From assembly GCA_951394045.1 (NCBI GenBank), contig OX595989.1, positions 1,178,001 through 1,242,000 on the forward strand: 64,000 nucleotides of DNA, in the 5' to 3' direction. The first letter of the stretch is position 1. Every line of letters begins with the position of its first letter. The position numbers and the translations under genes are program-made. Below, piece by piece: positions 41,802-53,749 of this stretch. A model generated the notes under the pieces. It was not told the DNA's origin. It made no database searches and saw only the letters and a list, made by a program, of their open reading frames with translations. Origin of the DNA: Nitzschia sp. DOCU1. Taxonomy: Eukaryota; Bacillariophyta; Bacillariophyceae; Bacillariales; Bacillariaceae.

Positions 41802-42370
41802 TGATGGGCGAAAGTTAAATATCAAAGCACTATTGGCAGGCTACTAGCAGCTCCTCCACTTAGCGAGCATTTGATTGATGAAGAAAATCTTTGCTCTGGT
41901 TGTAGAGTAGTGTATTGTTAATGAAATACTGTCGCCTACACCGCTTCCTCTCCCTCCTCCTGACGCCATCGTATCGTTCGTTATCATCTACACCCTTCGC
42001 AATTTCACAATGGAATCACTATAACAAAAGCGTCATCTTTATCGCTTGGGGGCCTTTGTACTCTACTATGTGGTGGTAGCTATTAGATGCTACTTTCTTG
42101 CATTGGCGTTGTTGGTACGCTTTTGTAGGGAGAGCGGCTTTGTTGGTGCTATTACAGGTACGCTTTGGTAGGGAAACATGTCAGGTTTTTGGTCGAGTTG
42201 ATCCAAGCACGAATCGGTGGATCTTTTCTATCCGTGATTCATTTCATTTTGGGGGATATCATCGCGAGACATTGCGACCCCGTGACTTTTTCACGGGCCC
42301 GGCGGGAAAAGATCAAAAGGCGATCCCAACGCTCCATAACGTGTGACAACAAAAAATTGGCACTTCGACC
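41802..42370. other. intergenic
   Basis: No gene seen; CTACTA-type motifs at 41839 and 42063. Confidence 0.4.
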
Positions 42371-44124
42371 ATGGTGGACGTTTTCTTGATTGTTTCGACG
42401 ATTGTCGCTTTCCTTATCCTCTTTGTAGTCGCCGTATACCTGCTGGTGTATTATCAGCACCCTGACGACCACAATGAGGCGTACTTTCCGAAATTGGTTG
42501 TGATAGGAGGCATAGTCTTGGCCGGTGCTACGACCCTCTTGCTGCCGCTGGATGTTGCCAATAACGAGGGCTATCCAGGTGCGTAGAATTAGTACTGGAT
42601 TCTACGTGGATGACTAAATCGACTCACTTAATGTCTTTTTTGTGACTTTCAGGGTGTGAAGGGTACGACACCAGCATTTGTGGAGGATTGAATATGGAAC
42701 TCTTTTGGAACATTTTCTTCTGGTTGATTCCTTGCTGGACGTTCTTGTTGATCCCTTTTGCTACATTTTACTACGAGGCCGATGACGGCATGATTATGGC
42801 TGGGACATCGGTGAATCCAAATGGTATCCGCCAAAGCAAGCTGAAGCAAGCTTGTTGCTGGCAGCTTGCCGTCATGATTGTTGTGGGGGTGTTCTTCGCT
42901 GTAGGCTATATCTTGGCAAGTGAGGCTCAAATACCGGTGACTCAGTTCACCGGCGATTCCTTGAGCGGGGCCCTGGGGCTTGAGGGCGGTCGTGGTACGT
43001 TGTATATCACACCAACACCAGTCATCAATGAAACAACGGGAGTAGGTCCTCCTTTCACGTCGGACCAGCTAGAAGATATGACTAGTACTGATGGTGCGTA
43101 TGCTCTTGAAAACGTGAACAATGGAGAGGAGACCCTCGTTCTGCAAGTCAGTATAAGCACGTTCTTCGCTACGTTGATGGCCTGGGTCGGATGGTTCCTG
43201 TTTGCCCTCTTCGGTGGCATTGGAATGTCTGCTTTGCCCATGGATCTGATCTTGACCTACAAGAACCGCCCAAGACATATGGACGCTGTTGAATTCGCGG
43301 AAGCTCAGACCTCTCTAAGGGAACGCGTTAATGAACTTGTTGACATTGGGGAGATGATCAAAGTTGAGCGTCAAGCAAACCCCACCATGGGGCAACTTGG
43401 TGGCGTGGGGAACTTTTTCAATTCAGAGAAGCGCAAGGAAGCCGGAAACGAGCGGCGAGCGCTTCTTGAATTCAAACAAGCCGTTTTCCTACTGGAAAAG
43501 GATGTGGACGACTTTCAGGCTTGCACCTCTCGCTACGAGAAGTACAATCCCCTGACGCCATACCTTGCCATCCTTTTTGGAGTTTGTTCCATGATTATTT
43601 CTTCCTTTTGGATTATCCACATTATTGTGTACGTCCTCCCCAAGGACCCATGGGCACCATTTTTAAACAACTACTTCCAATGGTTCGACAGGTGGTTCCC
43701 ACTGTTTGGAGTTCTCAGTGTGGCGATCTTTACCATGTACCTTCTGTTCGCCTCCGTCAAGGGCTGCTTCAAGTTCGGATTGCGAGTGGCTTGTGTCCAA
43801 CTGCACCCCATGATTCTTGGAAAGACGTACATGTCGTCATTCATGTTCAACATTGGCTTGGTTCTACTCTGCGCCCTACCAGTTGTGCAGTTCGCCCAGG
43901 ATGCTTTTTCGGATTATGCTCGCTTTTCCACCATTCGACAGATCTTTGGTGTACAGGCAGAGAATCTCTCATTCTTTGGCTGGTGGTGGAAACAGAATAT
44001 CTTTGTTTACATCTTCATGGCATGTAGTTTCTTGAGTGCCCTTTATCTCATGTGCAAACCGAGGGATACGCCACCGTCCGCACTGGAATTGCGAGACCGC
44101 CTCAAATCACGGCGTGGAGGATAA
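42371..44124 (+). CDS. LMBR1-like (LMBD1-type) multi-pass membrane protein
   Basis: Two exons, 42371-42578 and 42653-44124, giving 559 aa. About nine membrane segments, beginning at residue 4 (VFLIVSTIVAFLILFVVAVYLL). The motifs LPLDVANNEGYPGCEGYD, GGIGMSALPMDLI and TPYLAILFGVCSMIISSFWI follow the LMBR1/LMBD1 pattern, with a large cytosolic loop (about residues 290-375) predicted partly coiled. In animals LMBD1 helps export cobalamin from lysosomes, and related proteins act as lipocalin receptors. The diatom role is not known; a vacuolar or endosomal site is inferred. Confidence 0.85.
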
Positions 44125-44257
44125 AAACAGTAAAAAAAACGAGTCCCAGGTACTTGTAAGAATAGCCACCTCCTCCCATGAGACGAATCAAAACCTGACC
44201 TAGAGATTCAAAGGACAATAGATCGTACTATTTCGGTTTACCATATAATGAATTTCG

Positions 44258-45775
44258 TTACCAGACGTTGTAGGGAATGAAGCGGTCACCAATCCAAAGC
44301 CTTGCAATGATTACGGGTACCCATAGCAAATACTTGCTTACACCCCGACGTCGCAGCTTGTACATAGAGTAGCCCAGTACACACATCAGGGGAAATTCGG
44401 GTGTCCCGGTAATCAAGGTTGAACGAAGACCGACAAACCATGGCGCCACAAGAGTCATGGTGTACCCGTAATGGTAACCCCGAGCACTCAAAAGACCCTT
44501 TCGAACAAGTGTCATCAACAAGCTAGCCATCTGGATCGCCAGGAGGACTGCCAACCCCCATGCCGGATTAGCACAGCTAAGGCATGCCAAGGTCGCCATG
44601 AATTGGCAGTACGCGTAAAAGCCCTTGAAGCGGAGCTGAGTTTCAATCGAACATCCTTCCCAGTAGGGCATGGTCGCCGTCGTGCTCTCCCGCTCTTGTA
44701 CTCGTAGCTTCTCCGTAGCAACATCGGCTCCATAGTTGGCGAACAAGATGCATGCACCGCAGAACAAGGCAGAAACAAACCGCACTCTGGGACCATTTCC
44801 CAGCCGAATAGCAAGTGCCGTCGCTAAAGCAGACAGTACGGAACGCATTCCAAAGATGATATTGTGGACACGGTATTCCTGCCAAATCATGGGCTTACCC
44901 ACCACACGTTCTCGCGGCACAGTGTCGAATATAAGACTCGACAAGCTCAAAATACCATGGGGGATCAAACAAGCAATGGCGAACCAAGGATGACCACGAG
45001 TTCCCAGACCAGCTGCCGGGTCTCCAAACAGCATTTGTCGATACCGACCGATGAAGTTGATCAAGCAGAAAATGCCCAAGTACTTGTGAATTCCAATCGG
45101 ATCCTCCCTTGTGAACAATTTGCGTCGAGCTCTTGCCAGCCGTCGTCGAAAAGTCATCTCAGGCACCGCCACCGCTGCACTTCCCACCACTGCCGTCGCA
45201 ACACCGTTTTTATCCGTCCCTTCGACCCCCTTTTCGTCTATCAGAAAATCCTTCAACATGCCATATGCATCAGCAGAGTGATGGGCCGCTTCAAATGCCT
45301 TGGACGCATCCTTGTTGTGAAACTTTAGAAGGATTTTAGCTCCTCCTGTTAATGCCAAGAAAAACGAGTGGAAAGAATAAGACACATGTGGCACCTGCAC
45401 TTTCTATCACGGGACCAGCAATTTCATCGTACCTGGATGAGCATTCGCCCACGCCGTCATGTTGTATCGACTTCCATGGATACTGAGAATGCATTCTTGG
45501 TCGATTGCTTTTTCCTTGGCTGCTTCACGCTTGAATCGCTGCAATGTTTCATCTACTTGGCGTTGTACATCATCAGCACGGCCAGCGGCATAGGTCGAAT
45601 TCTGCTGATAAAAGACCACAACCAACGACCTAGCAGTTCTGGGGGCAGACGGCGAGGTTACCTTTCCCACTGGGTTCTTGAGGTGCTGGGGCAGAAATGC
45701 CAGAGATTTGTTCACCGACAATGCCAGAACCAGAGGAATGACAATGGACCAGCGACGGGAATGAAGCATCGTCAT
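44258..45775 (-). CDS. plastid-targeted membrane protein with N-terminal cytochrome b5 domain
   Basis: Two exons, 45775-45433 and 45345-44258, giving 476 aa. The intron splits the heme motif: the splice restores NAHPGGAKILLKFHNKDAS, with H113 in HPGG and H136 or H137 in EAAHH as axial ligands. The N-terminus MTMLHSRRWSIVIPLVLALSVNKSLAF-LPQ reads as a signal peptide followed by an ASAF-like site (Phe27), the diatom plastid-import signature. After the b5 domain, six to eight hydrophobic segments (residues about 185-470) have no family I can name. The arrangement suggests electron delivery to a membrane enzyme, but no di-iron His box is seen. Function unknown. Confidence 0.75.
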
Positions 45776-46843
45776 GTTAATATCGATTCAGCGCAGATTT
45801 CACCGAGGTATTATCTCCCGAACCGGTCGAGAGAGAAAATATGAGAGGTAATGGAAAGGCGCTTCTCATATCACCATATCATTTCATGACGATGATGCCA
45901 CTTTCCTTCGATGCAAAAGCCTTCGGTGCCAGAAGCGTTCGCATATTCAGAAAATCGCCAATCCCCCGAATCTCGATGATGTCGATGTCGGCAGCTGCAA
46001 GAACCGTTCCACAAACCAGTATCTATTTGGGGGGAAGAAGCGAGGCCATCTGGCGCGAATACAACGAAGACGCGATCACAGACAGCGTGGTTCGCAAAAC
46101 AAAGGAACCAATCATTTGCGTTCATTTTAGTCGGTCGAGTCAAGTGGTCCGAGGAGTTTAGGTTATCACCACTATGCTGCCAGCGGCCGAGTCCGAGTCA
46201 GTCAGCGTTGGGCGGCATCGACTGGCTACTTGGTGGGAACGGGGAAAGTAAGATATTTCGTTCAAGGGAGGATGATCCAATCGTAGAGATGAACTTGTTA
46301 CGGACAGCTTATCGGGAGTCTAGAAATCATAAAACAACTTCTGTCCGCCATATGATTTATTCGTGTTGGACCAGGGGGGGCACTGGATGCGTACGAGGAC
46401 ATTTCCCTGCACTCGTTACGCTTGGGCGTTTTTGAAGTCTACTACTCCAGAGCTTTAGCTTGTGAAACCAAGTGAGCGTTTGCCCAATCCTTTCTTCGAA
46501 AATGAAATGATTGTTGAGAACCTCTTGTGTCGCCGAAAGAATTTTACGTTCGGTCGGTGCTGACAAACCCGACTAATTTTCTCCGTACAAGAGGCTACGC
46601 GAGCTCGCCCGGCCGGCAGAATCTTGTCACAAAATTGGGCGTCGACGACCAAATTCGACAAGTCGACGATATGGCAAACAAAATGCCTCTCAAACCCTCA
46701 GGAGATTTGGCTTCTCAATCGGCAGTACACGACAGACAATGGCAGCATCCTGATTGATCACAACAGGGACAGTCTAAATCGACTTCGATTCATTTCTTTT
46801 GGCTATCGTCACGGTTCCTTTTGAGTAGCAAATATCGGCAGCA
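45776..46843. other. intergenic, about 1.1 kb
   Basis: Region between divergent genes. A 106-codon plus ORF at 45841-46161 has no recognisable features and is probably chance. Confidence 0.35.
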
Positions 46844-48388
46844 ATGGCATTCTACTCTCACGCTGATGAATGTTCTTCTGATAGTCCATCAATGATATCG
46901 ATAAATTCAATCGAAAAACGCTCGAACAGGTCAAGGTCAGCATACGCTTCTTGCTTTAGCAGTCTTTCACCGAGTATAGGGAAACGAAATGATTCTGGTT
47001 TCTTGTCCGACGACGACAATTCAGCGTTCGGCCACGGACCTGTTTCGGTGGAAGATGGACATTCAGTACAAGCGGGACTTGCCAAGAGAGATATGCTGCG
47101 GCTACGAAAAGAGCCCTCCATGGACTACCACTATGACAGCACTTGTGGTGACGACGACGACGCAAGGAAAGATTGGCTCCAGTGCAGGGAGATCCGCATA
47201 GATCCGAGAACATTTTGGGTCTTGGTACTTCTATTTATGGCAATGATTGCAACAGGTATCGGTTTAATGGCAACAGGAAACGATCCCCATCCCAATAATC
47301 CCAGTAATAATCCAATCAATACTCAAACCGACAATATCTTTGACAGAGTCACTTATGATCCCACTTTGACAAACTCTGCCAACCAGATTGAACTCCCCGA
47401 GCAGGAGGAGGAGCAAGGGGAGGAGCAAACATCGGCACCTGTTTACTCAGAGCCGTTGACTGCCAGGATACTAAGCTTACAAGATCTTTTGGTTACTGAA
47501 TCAAGTCCAAGACATTTGAAGGATCCCAATTCGGATCAATTCGCGGCCATGAGGTGGCTTGCCGACGAGGATCCTGCTGCGCTGAATTTCGCAGAAACTC
47601 CCGAGAAGGAAATCAAAGATCGCTACAAAGCTGCGCTGTTGTATTTTGCCATGAGTAAAGGCGAAGATTGGCGAGAATCTTATTCTTTTCTGTCTGCATC
47701 GCATATTTGTGAATGGAACGACGGCGACCGCGGGTACGCCTTTGAGGGAATCAAATGCGAGGAGGGAGAGGTGACCGAGATAACCATGGACATGAATCGA
47801 TTGGAAGGCACGATTCCAACAGAGATTGCATTGTTCAACTTGCGATCATTAGGTCTAGCGTCAAGTAAGTGCAAGATGGAGTACGCCTTTTGGTAGAAGT
47901 TGAATCGTTTGCCTCGCCTAATCAAAACTGTATCCCAATTATTCAAAGATAAACTTTCCGGTTCCCTTCCGACGGAGTTTGGCCAAATGTTCAAATTGAA
48001 ATCGTTGAAATTGGGATCGGTAAGTGCTTTGACTTTTCGTCCGTGATCCAAGCAGTGTACTCAATTATTGATGCGGTCGTTTCACCAGAATCAATTTGTC
48101 GGCACCGTCCCTACTGAGATTGCGGGATTACTATCCCTCGAAACGCTGACGCTTTTTGACAACAATATAGAGGGAACGGTACCAAGCGAGTACAAAGCAC
48201 TCGTTAATCTTGAACAGTTGTATATCGAAGGCACCGGGCTGACGGGAGAAGTCGATTCAAGTCTTTGCAGCAGGAAATCCAAGTTCAAGAACTTCTATGC
48301 AAGCTGCGACAGTGATAGGGGGATCAAGTGTAGCTGCTGTACGTACTGTTGTGATGGCACAGGGACAACGTGCCGTGGTGTGGTCTAG
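46844..48388 (+). CDS. single-pass transmembrane LRR protein (copy 1)
   Basis: Three exons, 46844-47864, 47949-48019 and 48089-48388, giving 463 aa. A Ser-rich 120-residue N-terminal part precedes one membrane span (FWVLVLLFMAMIATGIGLMA, about residues 125-144). Then follow an acidic linker and a capping region ending HICEWNDGDRGYAFEGIKC. About four plant-type LRRs (NRLEGTIPTEI, NKLSGSLPTEF, NQFVGTVPTEI, NNIEGTVPSEY) lead to a cysteine-rich tail (KCSCCTYCC). Two introns split repeats after the GLAS/LGS position. There is no kinase domain. The LRRs follow the span with Cys-rich ends, so they probably face the lumen or outside (type II topology). A receptor or wall-adhesion role is inferred. 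Confidence 0.75.
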
Positions 48389-49321
48389 CCGAGCTTGAAA
48401 GTCCCTGGGGAACGCAATCTACTGGATTCCGTCTTCGGTATAGACAACTACCTGCAAAACAGGGCATGGTTCCTGGGATTGAAGGAGTCTTTCAACTCGT
48501 TTACGTGGGGCAGGTACGAGAATGGCGAGCTCCAATGTTGATGGGACATTCTATCCGTCTCGGAGGTTTTCCCCGATGGACTCAATCGTCGGTTTGTAGT
48601 AGTAATAGCTATTTTCTATGACCAAAACTTGCTTTGGCACTAGTACAATAGCATATCTACTAGGAATCGTGGGCGTCGAGAATTCAAAGAAATGGGATCG
48701 ATAAAGCAACTGCCTTTGTTTGCGATACTCGAGCTGACAAGCTTTTAAATCAGACAAAAACTCTTCGCTGCTTTTACCTTAACTCTAACTAAGGTAGTTA
48801 GAAGCAGCGAAAACTGGCGGTGTCACATAGATCTCGTTCGTTTTGTCATTTCTGTCTTTCTGCCAATGTCTAGGGCCAGAAAAACCAAGTTCCTCCGTAG
48901 TAGTAGGTATCAGTATGATACGTACCAGGTAACGAAAAGAGGAACTAACTTGTGAGCGGTGATGTCTGAAAAATGGGGCACATGCTTACCCCCACCTGGT
49001 ATGTGGTGACGTGTCTTGGAATGGGACTTCCTCGCATGCACATATCATAAAACATTAACAAAATCGAGTTTATACATCTTAAGACTCGTAGATATTTATA
49101 GCGTCGGGCGGCTATTCTCATCCAAATGCACAAGTCATCGCCAAAGGCGGTCTCGAGAAAGATTCCGCGTTGTGGTAGGCCGATATTCAAGCCATCGTTT
49201 CATCAAGAGCAAATCGCCATTGAAGTCGGGCTCAGGTTCCGAGCAATCGCTAGAGATCTGACCCCGATAATAACTTTTCAAAGTTTAACTGAGAAGACAC
49301 GTTTTAGTATCGTCCATCACA
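48389..49321. other. intergenic between LRR genes
   Basis: 0.9 kb; no gene seen. It contains the hairpin at 48764-48811 and a GTATC-AGTAT-GATAC inverted repeat near 48907. Confidence 0.4.
48764..48811. repeat. long inverted repeat (hairpin)
   Basis: Outer arms TTCGCTGCTT / AAGCAGCGAA (10/10 complementary) and inner arms ACCTTA / TAAGGT (6/6) around an 8-nt loop. It could be a MITE remnant, a structured RNA or a chance palindrome; see findings. Confidence 0.75.
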
Positions 49322-51906
49322 ATGACCGAACAAAAACGATCCAAGACCGACCCCAAGGGCCGGAACTCCAGCGCCTTGGATCCAAAGAGTAGGTATTAGA
49401 TCTGTGCTATTAGCTTTTCAACTTGGAACTTGTCTCACCCATGGACTAGAATTTGGAGATAACAACAGTTCTGCGCAAAAGGAGGAAAACTACGATTGGG
49501 AAAATGCGCTTGTAGCGTCAGACTCCGCTTCCGTTGCAGACAGCACCCATAACATTAGGTCTCCAAGGAAGAAATCAAGCAATATTTCTGTAATTGCCAC
49601 ATTTGCATCCGTCATCGAAGAAGAGCATGCTTCCCCTAGCTCCGTTGCCGGGGAAATAGGCGGGGAGGATCTGCGATCACATATCACCACTGACTCGGAC
49701 AAATCAAAAACGATTCCTGAACAGCTTCTTCGTATTGCAGAAGAATCAGACGAGGAACAAGTGGTCTTTGAATCATATCACTCCCCTCGAAGTCGCCATT
49801 CTTCTATCTTCAATAATATGCTCGGAGCAATTTCACCTCGATCTAAGAAGACAAACTCGCCATCCATGCGAACAAGTAGGTTCCCTTTCTGTGACGACGC
49901 CAGCAGCATACTCGACGGTGTTAGCCGCATTAGTCACCACACAAATTGTACATCCGATGATCAGAAAACTGAAATTGCTGGTAATACAAATTCCCATGTA
50001 GCGGAGAGAAAAAAACGTGCATTCTTTAGCGACGATGAGGATGCCTACGACGCAACAGAACCAGCAAATCCAAAGCCACAAGACGGCAACGTTGACCCCT
50101 TGGCCGACAAGAAACGACAGCCTAGCCAAGTGACTCCATTGACAAGTAACAAACACCAACCTGATCAAACAACAACATTGGTAATTGATAAAGGGCACAG
50201 TGCTAAATCCAAGAAAGGTGAAGCTGGTCAAGTTGGAAACAGCAAACGACGAAGTGGTCGAACGAACCCCACGACTAGTGACAGGAATCAGGTTGTTCCT
50301 AAACAGATAACAACGCCTGTATACAAGAAGAAAGGACAGGCTGACCAAGCAACTCCTTTGGCGAAGAACAAACGACAAGATGGTCGAGTCACACCCAATT
50401 CGTACAATGAAAACATTAACGTGGAAAATGCGCACTCAAATGATACAATGGAGACTGCGAAGAGCAAAGACTTGACTCTGGCGATTGGTAGCGACGACTC
50501 GACTGCAAAAGCAAGTAGTTATGCTCATATCAGCAAGAAATGGGATATATTGCCTCATTGGGTTGTGGTGTCCTTCTTCTTGTGTGCAGCGCTTGCTTTT
50601 ATTTCCGCCATTGTATATGTGGTGCTTGCTCTGCCCGACGTCTGGCAAGCACTTGGTTGGTCAAAATCTGATGAGCCGAACGCAGAAAGAGTACAAGCTA
50701 TGCGTGAGATCGCCACTTCTGTTTCGGGAGTTATCTCACTTGACGACGAGAATTCTTCCCAGTTTAAAGCATTCGATTGGCTGGCGACGAAAGACACCGT
50801 TTCACTCGAGACTACCCGTGGAGTCCTTATGGAACGATACATTGTTTCTCTGCTGTATTTTGCCACTGAGGGAGAGGGTTGGAAAAGTCAAAGTAACTTT
50901 CTTTCGGAAGACAATGTGTGCGGTTGGAATAAAGCCACTGCCGACAAGGACGTACTACTCGGTATAGTGTGTGATGACCAATTGAATGTGAAGCAAATCA
51001 ATCTATGTAAGTTGCGTTGATCGATCGTTCGTGCAAACTTGTCAATTCCACCCTATTTGGGTCTAACAAGTTCTTTCAGCCGAAAATGGTCTTGGAGGGA
51101 CCATTCCACGAGAAGTCGCACTTTTGAAATCTCTTCAGATGTTGGACCTTTGTAAGTCATCCATCAGACCGGAGCGAAACTGCCTACGTTGTCATCATAC
51201 CTTACACAATCATCATTTTTGGCAGCTTTTAACTACGTAGGCGGCGAGATACCTGTCGAAATTCAGAATCTTGGTAACTTGGAAGTCCTTAGCCTTCTAT
51301 CCAACCAAGTCAAGGGCTCTATTCCGAGTGTTATTGGAAACATGTCCACTTTGATTTCCTTGGATTTAAGTGAGTGTTCGTTGAAACATGCCAGGATCTA
51401 TCGACCTTCGAATCATAACTGACGACAATCTTTGCCACCATAGGCTCAAATCTCTTGACAGGAACAATGCCCACGGAACTTGGGAATTTGTTTCGACTAG
51501 AACGCCTTCGCCTCAGCAATAATGGGCTCGAGGGCGCTCTGCCTCCCTCAATCAAGAAATTGAAAAAGCTTGTTGAGTTGAATATCTGTAAGTAAAACCG
51601 CTCCGCTTCTGTCACTCAGCGCGCTTTCGTCCCACCAAATCTCACTGTGACTTATTCTCAAACAACGCGCCAGTCCGAAATCACTTTAGCGGTCGTATCC
51701 CCAAAGGTATCAGCGAGCTCCCTAATCTCACCGACTTGAACATTGCCTCCAATAACTTTATTGGTGACTTGGACGAAAATTTCTGTGCGAGAGATCGTGA
51801 CTATGTATCCTTTTGGTCTGACTGTCGAGGCGAGAATCCAGTGGTTCAATGCTCGTGTTGCACCACTTGTTGCGTTCAAAAGAAGGATGGTTCTCTGCAG
51901 TGCTAG
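49322..51906 (+). CDS. single-pass transmembrane LRR protein (copy 2)
   Basis: Six exons: 49322-49388, 49450-51006, 51080-51151, 51226-51369, 51444-51587 and 51674-51906, giving 738 aa. All introns are GT-AG and in the same phase. A long polar N-terminal region (about 380 residues) with degenerate KKGQADQATPLAKNKRQ-like repeats precedes one membrane span (VVVSFFLCAALAFISAIVYVVLAL). A capping region (FKAFDWLATKD, ending NVCGWNKATADK) and about six LRRs follow (NGLGGTIPREV to NNFIGDLDENF), then the cysteine tail QCSCCTTCC, as in copy 1. Exons 3-5 are 72, 144 and 144 nt, that is one, two and two 24-residue repeats. No kinase. Same inferred topology and role as copy 1, and the two are tandem. Confidence 0.78.
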
Positions 51907-52576
51907 ACGACAACGAGTATCACCCTTACTATCCTTGCTTCATAAAGATTGCACGTATTCCACCCCACCCCAACACAACCATCCATCAATAAAATCAAGA
52001 AAAAAATAATCACACATAATCAAATGACCCCATGGTCAACATTATACAATTGCACTAGACTAGATCCAATTCGTCTTCATAGATTAGAGAAGCCCGCTAT
52101 GTCCGAAGTGAGCATGCAAAGCCACTCGATGAGACTTGGCAGCTTTCCCCCTTGAAGCCGTATTCTAGATATCATCGACATTGAGATTATATCTCATTGA
52201 TAGTAGCAGTTTCAGAACATAAGATCGAATGCAATTTATTCGGCTGTCGTCCGGTGATGACAATAGTCGCCTTTTTGGAGATCTACACATCGCAATAGAT
52301 TGATTCACAGGCTGGACTCGCTCCCTTGCAAGCGAGATCGCCTTTTTGAATATTCATTTATGAATATGAGAAATTATCACTCCTTTTGCGAGGTCGCGCC
52401 GCGCCTGCGCCAGGTTCACTCCAACTCCACAGACGACCACCACACAAAAGATTCCCGAACCTTTCTCAGTTGCCGAAGAAGAATCTTGGCGAAACCCGAG
52501 CAGAAGACTACAACAGGAGCTGCATTTCGCCTTTTGAACGACGACGACGACGACGACCGAGGCCCATCACATCAAA
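51907..52576. other. intergenic
   Basis: No gene seen; a short CGACGA trinucleotide run lies at about 52539-52558, just upstream of the AlgH-like start. Confidence 0.4.
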
Positions 52577-53365
52577 ATGATGATCCCCAAGTCGTTGGGG
52601 GTCTCCCTTTCTTTCTTCCTTTCTGCCGTGACAAGTTTCCGTCAAGTGGAACATCGGCCCACCCGATCTTTCTGGTCGTTTCAGAATTCTCAACGACGAC
52701 AACCACGTTCCTCATTCACTCTAAAATCTACTGCCAGTGATGATTTGAATACATCGGTCGGAACATCCATCCGGTTTTTGGGCCGCGGCAACGACGCGGT
52801 GGTTCGACCAGGAGTTGTGCTAGTGGCTCCTCCCGATGAATTCCATCACTTTCTTCGAGAAGCCGCGGTCTTTGTCTATGCCATGGGTGAGGACGACGAT
52901 GATGTATATGTCATTCGGGGCGTCATCATCGACCATCCAACTCCTTTTACAATGCAAGAAATGATGGCGGGTGGTGCAGAAGACGCGCCGAATGGTGCCA
53001 ATAACAAGTACTTGCAAAACCCAATTTATCGCGGTGGAGAACGGGGGGATGCGGCCTTTATGTTCCATTCTGATACAACACTTGCCGATCAAGCACAGCA
53101 CGACATGATTGGAACTTCGGGTGTCTTTCAGGGAGGTTTGGACCATGCCATGTCGAATGGCTATGAAATTAATCCTTCCAATGTCAAGTTTTTCTTTTCG
53201 TACATGGAATTTACGGAAGCTGAGCTGGAAGAAATGCTGAATAATCGACAGGATGAGAGCACTCAATGGGTTAGTGTGGAGGTACCGCCCGATTTTGTGT
53301 TGAATTCGGATTGGGGACGAGGTGAAGCCTGGGCTCGAATTCGAAATGCGGTACGAGAAAAGTAG
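52577..53365 (+). CDS. AlgH/UPF0301 (DUF179) family protein, plastid-targeted
   Basis: Single exon, 262 aa. The N-terminal MMIPKSLGVSLSFFLSAVTSFRQ is a signal peptide with an ASAF-like Ser-Phe site, followed by a Ser/Arg/Thr-rich transit region. The core begins RPGVVLVAPPDEFHHFLREA and continues VIRGVIIDHPTPFTM, NPIYRGGERGD, FFFSYMEFTEAELEEML and TQWVSVEVPPDFV. This is the order in AlgH proteins, which have G-x-LVAxP, GLVLNxPT, YxGGPV, GYAGWxxGQLExE and W. The usual GYAGW reads SYMEF, so the second half is divergent. The molecular role of the family is unclear. A chloroplast location is inferred. Confidence 0.8.
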   Translation: MMIPKSLGVSLSFFLSAVTSFRQVEHRPTRSFWSFQNSQRRQPRSSFTLKSTASDDLNTSVGTSIRFLGRGNDAVVRPGVVLVAPPDEFHHFLREAAVFVYAMGEDDDDVYVIRGVIIDHPTPFTMQEMMAGGAEDAPNGANNKYLQNPIYRGGERGDAAFMFHSDTTLADQAQHDMIGTSGVFQGGLDHAMSNGYEINPSNVKFFFSYMEFTEAELEEMLNNRQDESTQWVSVEVPPDFVLNSDWGRGEAWARIRNAVREK

Positions 53366-53749
53366 AACGGCTTAAATGCGAGTATATTTCCGTCGACAAC
53401 TTCCCAACTTGCGATGCATTGTGGCAAGTAAGAACCAGAATACTACAAAGTCTAGTTGTAGGGCGTATAACTGGCTTTCTATTAGAAAACACAGAATGCT
53501 ATCAAAGCTGGCGGGGTCTTGTTTGGACAAACCAGGAACGATTTGACCGCTTTTGTAAGCAGCCTGAGCTTGATTCCAGCCATGCCTCATCCCCTATCGG
53601 TAGTAATCGCATTGGATGAAATATTCCACCCCAAGGCTGTTTCTCCTACGATCGGCTATGCCAGGGAGGGCTGAGATTGTCGTGAAATCACAACGGACAA
53701 GCTGTCTCGCTTGATTCTTTGAAACTAATCAGGAGCAAAGATACAGTCT
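53366..53749. other. intergenic between convergent genes
   Basis: 3' ends of two genes; nothing else seen. Confidence 0.4.

Noticed and set aside
45841..46161. 106-aa plus ORF near the b5 gene
   Set aside because: An FDAKAFGAR-like start resembles a transit peptide, but nothing protein-like follows and no splice site links it to another exon.
52539..52558. CGACGA trinucleotide run as a regulatory microsatellite
   Set aside because: Short, and similar GAC/GAT runs are common in this GC-balanced genome; no evidence of function.
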